From an uncultured Dehalococcoidia bacterium (GTDB lineage Bacteria; Chloroflexota; Dehalococcoidia; Lucifugimonadales; UBA1127), in contig OX638292.1 of NCBI GenBank assembly GCA_951812285.1, positions 740,774 through 804,773 on the forward strand: DNA of 64,000 nucleotides, in the 5' to 3' direction. Made by a program: the position numbers and the translations under genes. How positions within the stretch are numbered: the stretch's first letter is position 1; every line of letters starts with the position of its first letter. Shown one piece after another: positions 49,931 through 57,811 of this stretch. The notes below the pieces were generated by a model that was not told where the DNA came from, did no database searches, and saw only the letters and a list, made by a program, of their open reading frames with translations.

Positions 49931-49954
49931 CTTCGACAAGCTCAGGGCGAACGG
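49931..49954 (+). repeat. Dispersed 24-base repeat, copy 4
   Basis: CTTCGACAAGCTCAGGGCGA followed by ACGG. It is flanked by two partial copies (AGCTCAGGACAGGCTTC, near 49917 and 49964), showing local multiplication. Confidence 0.75.
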
Positions 49955-50041
49955 GTTGAAGGCAAGCTCAGGACAGGCTTCCGCAAGCTGAGTATGAACG
50001 AGTTTGAGACGCGGCCGGGACTTGTCTAAGGAGGAGCGTTG

Positions 50042-51136
50042 ATGGCAGACGTGGCGGTGCCGGGCGGGCTGACTGACATAACGGCTGAGTGGATGACGGC
50101 CGTGCTGCAGGGGCGCGGGCTCGACGTGGAGGTCGCGTCGGTGACGCCGGAGGTGGGCGCTGAGGGCTCGGGCGTTAACGGCATCACGTGCCGGCTGTTC
50201 CTCGAGTATGCGCGGGGGGGTGAGGGCGCGCCGTCGTCGCTCGTCGTGAAGTTGCCATCGACGTCGGAGACGATCAAGGGCGTTGCGATCCGGCAGCGGT
50301 TCTACCACAACGAGATCTACTTCTACGACGACATTTCGGACAAGGTGACGGTCAACATCCCGGGGTACTACTACGGGGGCATCGACGACGAGCTGCAGCA
50401 CTACGCGCTGTTGATGCAGGACATGACACCGGCCGTCGTGGGGGACGACATCGGGAGCTGCACCAAGGAGGAGGCGGTGCTGGCGGTGCGGGAGATCCCC
50501 AAGCTGCACGCGCCGTGGTGGGAGCACCCGGAGCTCGACAGCTTCGCGTGGCTGCCCGTCGGGGAGCCGAACCTGGCCGTTGCGGACGCCCGGTTCGCGA
50601 ACGAGGTGCTGCCGGGCGTGATGCGCAACTACGGCGACGAGCTGTCGCCGAAGGTGCGGGGCATCATCGAGCGGTACTGCACCAACTTCACTGAGACCAT
50701 CCTGAGCATGTGCACGAGCCCACGGACGCTCACGCACAGCGACTACCGGCTGACGAACATGCTGTTCGGCGGGCCGCCGGATGCGCGGGAGATCACGGTG
50801 GTCGACTGGCAGCGGGTGGCGATCGCGCGGGGGCCGGTCGACGTGGCGTTCTTCGCGGTGCTGAGCCTGACGCCTGAGCTGCGCCGCGCGTGGGAGCGTG
50901 AGCTGGTGGAGCAGTACCACGACGCGCTCACGGCGGAGGGCGTGAAGGGCTACTCGCTGGAGGATTGCTGGCGGGACTACCGGCTGTGCGCCATCGGGCC
51001 GTCGCGGATCACGTTGTCGTTCGCGGCACGGCCGCGGGAGGACATGGGCGGGGCGCACCTGCTGGCGCTGCAGCAGACGCTGATTTCGCGCGTGTCGGCG
51101 GCGATGGAGGACCTGGACATGGAGGAGTTTGTGTAG
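50042..51136 (+). CDS. Aminoglycoside phosphotransferase/CHK-like kinase, paralogue 2
   Basis: 364 residues from ATG 50042 (AAGGAGG upstream). Same layout as paralogue 1: SLVVKLPSTSE with the ATP-binding Lys, YALLMQDMTPAVVGDD, the catalytic loop LTHSDYRLTNMLFGG, and the metal motif VVDWQRV. The N-terminus ITAEWMTAVLQGRGLDVEVASV closely matches its neighbour's, so the pair arose by tandem duplication followed by divergence. Confidence 0.88.
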   Translation: MADVAVPGGLTDITAEWMTAVLQGRGLDVEVASVTPEVGAEGSGVNGITCRLFLEYARGGEGAPSSLVVKLPSTSETIKGVAIRQRFYHNEIYFYDDISDKVTVNIPGYYYGGIDDELQHYALLMQDMTPAVVGDDIGSCTKEEAVLAVREIPKLHAPWWEHPELDSFAWLPVGEPNLAVADARFANEVLPGVMRNYGDELSPKVRGIIERYCTNFTETILSMCTSPRTLTHSDYRLTNMLFGGPPDAREITVVDWQRVAIARGPVDVAFFAVLSLTPELRRAWERELVEQYHDALTAEGVKGYSLEDCWRDYRLCAIGPSRITLSFAARPREDMGGAHLLALQQTLISRVSAAMEDLDMEEFV

Positions 51137-51242
51137 GTCAGGGCCCACGCGACTTGGTGAAATCAAGAACTTCGACCTTGACGCTCGTGCTGGACCTGTA
51201 GGTGGTCCCAGTTGTGCGGCGCCATGCAAAGGCCGCCCTGAC
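51137..51242. other. Inverted repeat at the left edge of an accessory island
   Basis: GTCAGGGC (51137-51144) begins directly at the kinase stop, and its inverse GCCCTGAC lies at 51235-51242, enclosing about 90 bases with no recognisable gene. It marks the change from very GC-rich kinase genes to the less GC-rich island genes. Confidence 0.4.
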
Positions 51243-51288
51243 CTGTGACGGGCTGGCAGGATCCAAGAATCGGAGAAATTAGCGCTCG

Positions 51289-51759
51289 ATGACGAACAAT
51301 AGTTGTGAACAGGTTGACCTTATCCTCGTCGGCTGCGTCGCGAGCAAGCGTCATTATGCCAGCCTTGCCCGGGACATCTACACGTCAAGACTCTGGCAAG
51401 GTCGGCGGACATATGCGGAGTTGCACGGCTGCCCCTGGTACATTCTCAGCGCCAAGTACGGGCTCCTGGCTCCCGACGCCTGGATTGAGCGGTATGACCT
51501 GGCGTTGGACAGTCTCTCTGCCGCTGAGCGTCGCGAGTGGTCGCAAGGAGTCTTGGATGCCCTTGCGGCACAGATTCCAACGCTGGATGGGAAGACCATT
51601 GAGATTCACGCGGGCAAGCATTATGTGGAATCCGGCTTGGAGAAGGGTCTTCGCGACGCCGGTGCGGTCGTTCGCCGTCCATTGCAACATGTGGTAGGCC
51701 TAGGCCCGCAATCTGCCTGGTATCAAGGACATATGGCTTTGTGTCCTCTTCGGGGTTAA
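51289..51759 (+). CDS. DUF6884/YaaA-like protein
   Basis: 156 residues. The pattern LVGCVASKRHYASLARDIYTSRLWQGRRTYAE, then PWYILSAKYGLLAPDAWIERYDLAL, is that of DUF6884, which shares C/S-K, R-x-L-Y and SAxYGLxxP-x2-x-I-x-x-Y-D features with the DNA-binding peroxide-stress protein YaaA. No catalytic role is established. Base composition is less GC-rich than its flanks. The next gene begins 11 bases after the stop, so they are likely cotranscribed. Confidence 0.75.
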   Translation: MTNNSCEQVDLILVGCVASKRHYASLARDIYTSRLWQGRRTYAELHGCPWYILSAKYGLLAPDAWIERYDLALDSLSAAERREWSQGVLDALAAQIPTLDGKTIEIHAGKHYVESGLEKGLRDAGAVVRRPLQHVVGLGPQSAWYQGHMALCPLRG

Positions 51760-51770
51760 GGACATACACG

Positions 51771-52655
51771 ATGCGCGAACCGGACATTCACCACGCGGCC
51801 ATCATGGCTGAGGCAATCGCCAGCGACTATTACAATGACCGTTTCGACCTGTCCGCCAGGGGTGTGGCGCCGGGCGGATTGTGGTCGCAATTGCCGGGGA
51901 GCGAACAAGCAACGCGCCTCCGCAAGTCAGGAGCATCTCTTCGAACCGTGCGCCTTTTCCTGACATTCGTTGCGGCGATGGATCGCTTTCGGAACGCCAC
52001 GCGGCTTTGGAATGACGGGTTCACGCTCATTCAAGCCTATCCGGGGTTGTTTGAACCCGCTGAGGCATCAGCAATGCCGACCTCCTCGCTCCGCGCGACG
52101 TTGGCTCACTATGGAGTGAGCCAACGTCACGGCCCGGACTCCTCCGGCTGGCACACCATTGCCCGCAGCCTTGCGGCAGGAGGAAACCCTGTAAGCCGGG
52201 TAGTGGATTCCGGCGTTGGGAACGCCGGGGAATTGCTTAGCTACCTGCGTACCAAGGACAGAGGGCGATCCCTGTTCCCCTTGCTCAGGGGGCCGAGGAT
52301 TGGGCCAATGTGGGTGCGTATGCTTGTGACCTCAGGCGGGGCCACGATAGACGGCATGGACATCATCCCTGTTTCAGTGGACGTGCATGTTCGCCGTGTT
52401 ACACAAAACCTCGGGGTCGTGGACACTCAGGATATGCCCGGGAAAGAAGCCAGGGAAGTGATTCAGGACACCTGGCGAGCAGCCGTAGCTAGAACGAGCA
52501 TAGGAGGTCCGCCCGAAATAGCCGACACGTCTGCGGCGCTTGACCCCGCTCTGTGGGTATTCGGGAGGTTCGGGTGCAGCTATTGTGAACACGTGATCCA
52601 GCCAGTACCCATCGGTCGTGCGTGCAACCACTGTCAGCTTCGCAATGGACCCTGA
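51771..52655 (+). CDS. HhH-glycosylase-like protein with C-terminal Cys cluster
   Basis: 294 residues from ATG 51771. The middle resembles the HhH-GPD DNA glycosylase fold: LFPLLRGPRIGPMWVRMLV takes the place of the helix-hairpin-helix, and DIIPVSVDVHVRRVTQNLGV corresponds to the PVDTHVxR segment holding the catalytic Asp of endonuclease III. The Lys of bifunctional lyases is absent. The C-terminus has FGCSYCEH and CNHC, four Cys that could bind zinc or an iron-sulfur cluster, though with spacing unlike endonuclease III. It could be a repair enzyme or a base-modifying relative. Partner of the DUF6884-like gene. Confidence 0.6.
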   Translation: MREPDIHHAAIMAEAIASDYYNDRFDLSARGVAPGGLWSQLPGSEQATRLRKSGASLRTVRLFLTFVAAMDRFRNATRLWNDGFTLIQAYPGLFEPAEASAMPTSSLRATLAHYGVSQRHGPDSSGWHTIARSLAAGGNPVSRVVDSGVGNAGELLSYLRTKDRGRSLFPLLRGPRIGPMWVRMLVTSGGATIDGMDIIPVSVDVHVRRVTQNLGVVDTQDMPGKEAREVIQDTWRAAVARTSIGGPPEIADTSAALDPALWVFGRFGCSYCEHVIQPVPIGRACNHCQLRNGP

Positions 52656-52966
52656 CACGCGCCTCTTGCGTGCGTCGCCCCTCTCCGGCTACTTTCATTT
52701 GTGCGGTGGGCTTGCACGGGATCCGGCGGGGCGGCGTCGACAGGGCGTCTTTCGTGAAGCGCGGGCCTCTAACAGCTACGAATTGACTTGGAAAACAATC
52801 CGTAGCCGAAATTGGATCAAATAGATACGAATTGTTTTCCAGATAAGCCAATGTGCGGACAGGACGAAGCCCTCTCTCGGCTTACCCTCGTTCCGGGGCG
52901 GGTCAAGCCTTGACGGAAATTACCTTGCAAGGCTGGTGAGGGTTTCCGGGAGGGGCGCTTAGGGGG
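52656..52966. other. Gene-free stretch at the right edge of the island
   Basis: No supported gene. It holds the shared palindromic repeat at 52774-52840 and a hairpin AGCCTTG (52906-52912)/CAAGGCT (52928-52934). It then leads into the thiolase remnant at 52967. Confidence 0.5.
52774..52840. repeat. Second locus of the AAACAATTCGTAGC palindromic repeat
   Basis: GGAAAACAATCCGTA (52790-52804) and TACGAATTGTTTTCC (52826-52840) form an inverted repeat with one mismatch and a 21-base spacer. An extra inverted half GCTACGAATTG lies at 52774-52784. The core is the same as in the array at 8805-8940, which also shares the following TCCAGATA. Confidence 0.75.
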
Positions 52967-53032
52967 CTAGTCCACGCCCAGCACGACGATGCCAGCGGAC
53001 GAGAGCAGCCTGCCGGTGCCGTTGACCAGCAT
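52967..53032 (-). pseudogene. C-terminal remnant of a thiolase-like gene
   Basis: On the minus strand it encodes MLVNGTGRLLSSAGIVVLGVD and a stop, matching the last 21 residues of the intact thiolase-like protein at 53800-54960 (ALVNGTGGLLSSTGTIVLGAD). DNA similarity is clear but far from identical, so it looks like the tail of a different paralogue. It starts right at the stop of the peptidase E gene. Confidence 0.7.
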
Positions 53033-53034
53033 CG

Positions 53035-53736
53035 CTACGAAATCTGTCGCGCGTCTAACGGGGTTTCCTCTACCTGCCCGCCCGCTAGCTCGACGCGATA
53101 CGCTGTCGCGCCTGCCCTTCCGCTGACTGCCTCGGACAGCTCTGTGCCCTCGAAGTGGATTGCGGCGTCATCGTCTATGGCGTAGCCGGGCGGAAAGCCT
53201 GCTGCGATGAGGCTGTGGTAGAGGGGCCGGCGCTGGGCCTCGCCGTCGTAGTGGGGGCAGTGGGAGCCCGGCAGGAATCCCAGGCCGTCGTGGATGGACT
53301 TGAGCTCGTTCACGTCGAAGGAGTCGGTGGTCCCGCACTCGAACCAGCAGAGGGAGCCCGCGCTTCCCCCGCAGAGCACGATGCCAGCCTCCCATGCCTC
53401 CTTCAACGCCACGTCAACGCCGTGCGTCCGCCAAACGGCGAGCAGGTTGGCCGTGTTGCCGCCCAAGACGAGGATGACGTCCTGGCTGAGGAGGAATTCT
53501 CGAATGTCGCGCACCGTGCGGTTGAACAGGGCCAAGTGAGTCGGCTCACAGGCGGAGGCCGGGAAGTTGCTGTAGAACTGCACGAGGTGGGGAGAAGAGT
53601 CCCCGGTGGCGGTGGGTATGCAGCATACTTTGGGGCGGTCCTTGCCCGTTAGAGTCAGGACATATTTGTGCATCGGGTGCATCCCGACTGGGACGGGCCG
53701 GGTCCCACCGAACGCGACTATGTGCTTGCCTTCCAT
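53035..53736 (-). CDS. Peptidase E-like serine peptidase (family S51)
   Basis: Cytoplasmic dipeptidase-like enzyme, 233 residues. The nucleophile elbow is GIVLCGGSAGSLCWF (Ser in GGSAGS), and the family features VLGGNTANLLAVW and LGFLPGSHCPHYDGEAQRR with the catalytic His are clear. Classical PepE cleaves Asp-X dipeptides; this longer subgroup has broader annotation. It is on the same strand as the thiolase and CoA-transferase genes but sits between a thiolase tail remnant and the intact thiolase, suggesting insertion there. Confidence 0.88.
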   Translation of the reverse strand: MEGKHIVAFGGTRPVPVGMHPMHKYVLTLTGKDRPKVCCIPTATGDSSPHLVQFYSNFPASACEPTHLALFNRTVRDIREFLLSQDVILVLGGNTANLLAVWRTHGVDVALKEAWEAGIVLCGGSAGSLCWFECGTTDSFDVNELKSIHDGLGFLPGSHCPHYDGEAQRRPLYHSLIAAGFPPGYAIDDDAAIHFEGTELSEAVSGRAGATAYRVELAGGQVEETPLDARQIS

Positions 53737-53799
53737 GACTTCCCCATTTCACGAGACTGGTGGACGGTTGGCACCCGGCGAAGGGCGAGCGGCGTGGCG

Positions 53800-54960
53800 C
53801 TAGTCGGCGCCGAGCACGATGGTGCCGGTGGAGGAGAGCAGGCCGCCGGTGCCGTTGACGAGGGCGAGCCTTGGGTTGTCGAGCTGGCGGTCGCCGGCCT
53901 CACCTCGGAGTTGGCGGACGGCCTCGACGATTAGGAAGATGCCGTACATGCCGGGGTGGGTGTAGCTGAGGCCGCCGCCGCTGGTGTTGAGGGGGAAGCC
54001 GCCGCCGGGAGCGGTGCGCTGCCCCGCGACGAAGTCCGGGCCCTCGCCCGGGCCGCAAAAGCCGAGCCCCTCGAGCGTTACGAGGGTGGTGTAGGTGAAG
54101 GAGTCGTAGACCATCGTCAGGTCTATGTCGTCGTGGGTGACGCCCGCAGCCTGGAGGGCGGCGGGGCCGGTGACGCGGGAGACCGTCGAGGTGAGGTCAG
54201 GCATCTGGCTGACGATGGCGTGGTCATGGCTCTCGGCGCCGGAGAGGACCCAGACGGGCGGCTTGCGGAGGTCGCGGGCGCGCTCGGCTGAGGTAACGAC
54301 GACGGAGGCGCCGGCGTCGGTGACGAGGCAGCAGTCGAGCAGGTGGAAGGGCCAGGTGATCCAGCGCGAGTTGTGGTAGTCGTCGAAGGACATGGGGTCG
54401 CGCATCATGGCCTTGGGGTTGAGCTGGGCCCACTTGCGGGTGGAGACGGCGATCTCCGCGAGGGCCTGCCGCGTGCGGTCCTCGCCGTACTGGTGCATGT
54501 AGCGGGTGCAGGCGAGGGCGTAGTTGACGGGCGGGCCGATGAGGCCGAAGGGCGACTCGTACTGCTGGCCGGGGACGTTGGGCTCGGCGAAACCGCCACC
54601 GCCACCGGCGCCCCGGAGGCGCATGCTGCGGCCGGCCTGGCCGTGGGTGATGAGGGCGACCTCGCAGTATCCGGCATTGATGGCGGCCATCGCGTGGGCC
54701 ACATGAATGACGAAGGAGGAGCCTCCGACGGCCGTCGTGTCGGTGAAGCGCGGGTGGATGCCGAGGTACTCGCCGGTGGCGAGGGTGGAGAAGCCCGCGG
54801 TGAAGAGGCCGTCAACGTCGTCCTTGGAGAGCCCGGCGTCCTCCAGGGCGTTGTGGGCGGCCTCGGCGTGGTGCTGGAGCGCCGACCTGTTCTCGACGAC
54901 CCCGATGGCGTCGGACTCGGCGGCGCCGACGATGGCGACGGTGCGGCGGAGGTCAGGCAT
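53800..54960 (-). CDS. Thiolase-like protein (SCP-x/lipid-transfer type)
   Basis: 386 residues from ATG 54960. It begins RRTVAIVGAAESDAIG and has the two thiolase halves with the late THPGMYG (Gly-His-Pro-type) and FCGPGEGPDF segments. At the position of the acyl-carrying Cys of true thiolases it reads TTAVGGSSFVIH (S81, S82), so it lacks the nucleophile, as do many SCP-x-like relatives. It may act with the CoA-transferase downstream of an oxygenase pathway, or as an aldolase-type partner. It lies 48 bases after CoA-transferase subunit B. Confidence 0.88.
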   Translation of the reverse strand: MPDLRRTVAIVGAAESDAIGVVENRSALQHHAEAAHNALEDAGLSKDDVDGLFTAGFSTLATGEYLGIHPRFTDTTAVGGSSFVIHVAHAMAAINAGYCEVALITHGQAGRSMRLRGAGGGGGFAEPNVPGQQYESPFGLIGPPVNYALACTRYMHQYGEDRTRQALAEIAVSTRKWAQLNPKAMMRDPMSFDDYHNSRWITWPFHLLDCCLVTDAGASVVVTSAERARDLRKPPVWVLSGAESHDHAIVSQMPDLTSTVSRVTGPAALQAAGVTHDDIDLTMVYDSFTYTTLVTLEGLGFCGPGEGPDFVAGQRTAPGGGFPLNTSGGGLSYTHPGMYGIFLIVEAVRQLRGEAGDRQLDNPRLALVNGTGGLLSSTGTIVLGAD

Positions 54961-54975
54961 GGTGTCCTCTCTGCC

Positions 54976-54999
54976 CTTCGACGGGCTCAGGGTCAACGG
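54976..54999 (+). repeat. Dispersed 24-base repeat, copy 5
   Basis: CTTCGACGGGCTCAGGGTCA followed by ACGG, in the gap between the thiolase-like and CoA-transferase B genes. Confidence 0.7.
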
Positions 55000-55008
55000 T
55001 TGTTGAGG

Positions 55009-55686
55009 CTACGCCCCGTAGAACTCCTTGAGGTCGGGGGAGATGGTGAGCTTGGCCTCGGTGAGTTCCTGCACTTCTTCCGGGGTGAAGCCGGGGGCGA
55101 TCTCTCGCAGCAGGAAGCCGTCCGGGGTGATGTCGAAGAGGCCGAGGTCGGTGACGACGCGTGAGACGACGTTGACGGCGGTGACGGGGAGCTTGCAGCG
55201 ATTCAGCAGGCGCGGATGGCCGTCGCGGGTGGTGTGCTCGAGGGCGAGCCAGACGCGCTTGGCGCCGACGGCGAGGTCCATGGCGCCGCCGATGCCGCCG
55301 CCCTTGCGGCCAAGGGTCTTCCAGTTGGCAAAGTCGCCGTTCTCGGCGACCTCGTAGGCGCCGAGGACGGTCACGTCGACGTAGCCGCCGCGGATGACGG
55401 TGAAGGAGTCGGCGTGGTGGAGGATGGACGCGCCGGGCTTCATGGTGACGTACTGGACGCCGGCGTTGACCAAGTTCGGGTGCTCCTCGCCCTTGGCGGC
55501 CAGTGGGCCGTAGCCGATGAGGCCGTTCTCTGACTGGAAGACAATGTCCTTGTCCGCGTACTCGTAGTTGGAGCAGAGGGTGGGCATGCCGACGCCAAGG
55601 TTGGCGACCCAGCCGTCCTCGAACTCCATCGCAAGGCGGTTGCACATTGTCTGGCGGTCAATCCTCTTCTTCTCAGTGGTCGTCAT
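55009..55686 (-). CDS. 3-oxoacid CoA-transferase, subunit B
   Basis: Beta subunit of a family I CoA-transferase (AtoA/ScoB/PcaJ type), 225 residues. It carries the catalytic Glu in QSENGLIGYGP and the family segments NLGVGMPTL, HHADSFTVIRGGYVDVTVLGA and RGGGIGGAMDL-like KGGGIGGAMDLAVGAKRVWLALEHT. It moves CoA from a donor acyl-CoA to a 3-oxoacid. Its partner subunit A lies upstream on the same strand with a 65-base gap. Confidence 0.94.
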   Translation of the reverse strand: MTTTEKKRIDRQTMCNRLAMEFEDGWVANLGVGMPTLCSNYEYADKDIVFQSENGLIGYGPLAAKGEEHPNLVNAGVQYVTMKPGASILHHADSFTVIRGGYVDVTVLGAYEVAENGDFANWKTLGRKGGGIGGAMDLAVGAKRVWLALEHTTRDGHPRLLNRCKLPVTAVNVVSRVVTDLGLFDITPDGFLLREIAPGFTPEEVQELTEAKLTISPDLKEFYGA

Positions 55687-55711
55687 GGCTCCTCCGATAT
55701 TTCGACAGGCC

Positions 55712-55735
55712 CTTCGAGAGCCTCAGGGCGAACGG
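55712..55735 (+). repeat. Dispersed 24-base repeat, copy 6
   Basis: CTTCGAGAGCCTCAGGGCGA followed by ACGG, between the two CoA-transferase subunit genes. Confidence 0.7.
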
Positions 55736-55751
55736 GGGCTCCTCCGATGTC

Positions 55752-56477
55752 CTATGCTCGCCGGTCCGACGGGAGGGTCCAGAGGCCCTCGGGCGGCGGC
55801 GGGATCTTGACCACCCGGTCGACGAAGATGCCGGGGGTGTGCACCTGGTTGGGGTCCATGCCGCCTAGCTCGACAATGTCGCCCTCGATCTCGACGAGGG
55901 TGCACTTGGCGGCCATGGCCATGATGGGGTTGAAGTTGCGCTGGGTGAGCTCGTACTGGAGGTTGCCGTAGGTGTCCGACGTGTGGGCGCGGATGAAGGC
56001 GTAGTCGGCGGGGAGTGGGTACTCGAGGACGTACTCCTTACCGTCGATGACGCGGGTCTCCTTGTGCTCGGCCAGCTCCGTGCCGACGCTGGCGCGGGTG
56101 TAGAAGGCGCCGATGCCGGCGGCGGCGGCGCGCATTCGCTCGACGAGGGTGCCCTGGGGCATGAGCTCGGCCTCGAGCTCGCCGGACTCGTTCAGCTCCT
56201 CGAACAGGTTGCGCTGCGATGGGTGCGGGGAGGCCGAGAATGCGCAACAGACCTTCTTCACTCGGCGGAGCTCGACGAGGTGGCCGGTGTTGGCCTTGGC
56301 GTTGGTCTGGTCGCCGCGGTTGGTGATGATGGTGAGGTCCGTGGCGCCCTGCCGGATGAGGGCGGCGAGCAGGTTCTGCGGGAGCCCGGGCGGGCCGAAG
56401 CCGCCGACCATGATGCTGGCGCCGTCCGGGATGTCCGCGACGGCCTCGTCGAACGTTGAGAGCACTTTGTTTTTCAT
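55752..56477 (-). CDS. 3-oxoacid CoA-transferase, subunit A
   Basis: Alpha subunit (AtoD/ScoA/PcaI type), 241 residues. It starts KVLSTFDEAVADIPDGASIMVGGFGPPGLPQNLL, the glycine-rich CoA-binding entry of the family, and continues with NRGDQTNAKANTGHL and YPLPADYAFIRAHTSDTYGNL. With subunit B it forms the active enzyme. It is the first gene of the A-B-thiolase transcript and diverges from a LysR regulator, the usual arrangement for regulated catabolic operons. Confidence 0.94.
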   Translation of the reverse strand: MKNKVLSTFDEAVADIPDGASIMVGGFGPPGLPQNLLAALIRQGATDLTIITNRGDQTNAKANTGHLVELRRVKKVCCAFSASPHPSQRNLFEELNESGELEAELMPQGTLVERMRAAAAGIGAFYTRASVGTELAEHKETRVIDGKEYVLEYPLPADYAFIRAHTSDTYGNLQYELTQRNFNPIMAMAAKCTLVEIEGDIVELGGMDPNQVHTPGIFVDRVVKIPPPPEGLWTLPSDRRA

Positions 56478-56652
56478 AGGCTGATTGCACTCCGCAGGTG
56501 TGGATACGCAGGGTTTCGACGCCGAATCTCAGCTTTTGTAACACGCTCGCTGCTAGGGGGCAAGACCCCAAGGCGTGGTGAGGCGCCGGGGCCGGTCAAC
56601 CTGCATCGGGACCCGTCCGTGAGAGAGTATTCGTTTGTGTGCGTATTCCTTA

Positions 56653-56681
56653 TTGACTGAGGTTGTAAATCGTTATAGTAT
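56653..56681 (+). promoter_or_regulatory. Promoter for the LysR-type regulator
   Basis: TTGACT (56653-56658) and TAGTAT (56676-56681) are spaced 17 bases apart, 55 bases before the ATG at 56737. The 259-base divergent region between the regulator and the CoA-transferase operon is AT-richer and holds no gene; it should contain the regulator's binding sites. Confidence 0.55.
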
Positions 56682-56736
56682 TCGCGCAGGCATATGGAAA
56701 CAGCAGGTTATATTGCGTTGAGGCAGGAGGCGCCGG

Positions 56737-57636
56737 ATGGACTTGCGTGAGTTGCGAAGCTTCTGCGCGGTGGCCCAATTCGGCAGCATTACCAAGGCCG
56801 CGGAGCAACTCACGTTGCGCCAACCCGCGGTGACCCTGCACATACAGGAGCTCGAGCGGGAGACGGGGGTCACGCTGCTCGACCGGAGCAAGCGGCCTGT
56901 GCAGCTCACGGCGGCGGGGGTGCATCTTGCCGAATTGGCGAAGCCGTTGCTGCGGCAGATTGATTCGCTTCCGGTGGAGACATCTTCATACGCGAGGCAG
57001 GGCAGCCTTACCGTGGCGTCCACTACGGAAATGACGCGCAACATGCTTGTAGACTGCATCGTGGCCTACCGGCAGACCTACCCGGACACTCGCCTCTCCG
57101 TGCGCAGCGGCCGCCTGCCGGAGGTGCTCCGCATGGTGCGGGACCGCGACGCGGACCTGGGATTCGTGCCCCTGACAGGGCGATTCAGCGAGTTCAACGT
57201 GGAGCCACTGTTCACTAACGAGCGTGTGCTGCTGGCCGCCAAGGGCCACCCGGTGCTGGACGAGCCCATCGAGAGCCTTCATCAGATCGCCCAGTGGCCC
57301 CTCATCGTCAACATTGGCACGCGGGACAACCCCACCTACATCGAGGGCAAGCTGAACGAGGCAGGGTTGGACTACAACGTCGTCATGCGACTGGACCATT
57401 TCGACGCAATCAAGCGTTACGTGAGCAAGGGACTGGGCATAAGCGTGGTCCCTCGCATCATCCTGGAGCCGGACGACGAAGTCACCCTGGGCATCGTCGG
57501 GCTGGGGCACATCGTGGACATCCAGAGTGTGGGCATCATCACCGTGCGAGACGCGCCCATGTCCCGGTCGTCGCAGCAGTTCGTCGACATGCTGCGGGAG
57601 ACGATTCCTGCGCACCTTGCGCCGCTGTGGCCGTAG
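56737..57636 (+). CDS. LysR-family transcriptional regulator
   Basis: 299 residues. The N-terminal HTH MDLRELRSFCAVAQFGSITKAAEQLTLRQPAVTLHIQELERETGVTLLDRS is unmistakable, followed by a linker helix and a CysB/CbbR-type periplasmic-like effector domain. It diverges from the CoA-transferase/thiolase operon, so it most likely controls that operon in response to a pathway intermediate. GGAGG lies before the ATG. Confidence 0.94.
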   Translation: MDLRELRSFCAVAQFGSITKAAEQLTLRQPAVTLHIQELERETGVTLLDRSKRPVQLTAAGVHLAELAKPLLRQIDSLPVETSSYARQGSLTVASTTEMTRNMLVDCIVAYRQTYPDTRLSVRSGRLPEVLRMVRDRDADLGFVPLTGRFSEFNVEPLFTNERVLLAAKGHPVLDEPIESLHQIAQWPLIVNIGTRDNPTYIEGKLNEAGLDYNVVMRLDHFDAIKRYVSKGLGISVVPRIILEPDDEVTLGIVGLGHIVDIQSVGIITVRDAPMSRSSQQFVDMLRETIPAHLAPLWP

Positions 57637-57811
57637 GCGATTGAATCGCGCGCCGCTCGGGCCCCGGGCGGACACTTCCGACCTCGCATCAGCCGGGGCA
57701 GCGGGATTCCCACGCATTCGCCGTGACAAGCGCGCCCTCTCAGGGTAAGGTCTAGGCCGAGCCGCCATCGACGTTAGCGACGGCGGGCCAACGCCAGCAG
57801 GAGGGTCCGCG

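Noticed and set aside
51163..51354. 63-codon minus-strand frame at the island edge
   Set aside because: It overlaps the start of the DUF6884-like gene, has no ribosome-binding site and no recognisable sequence.
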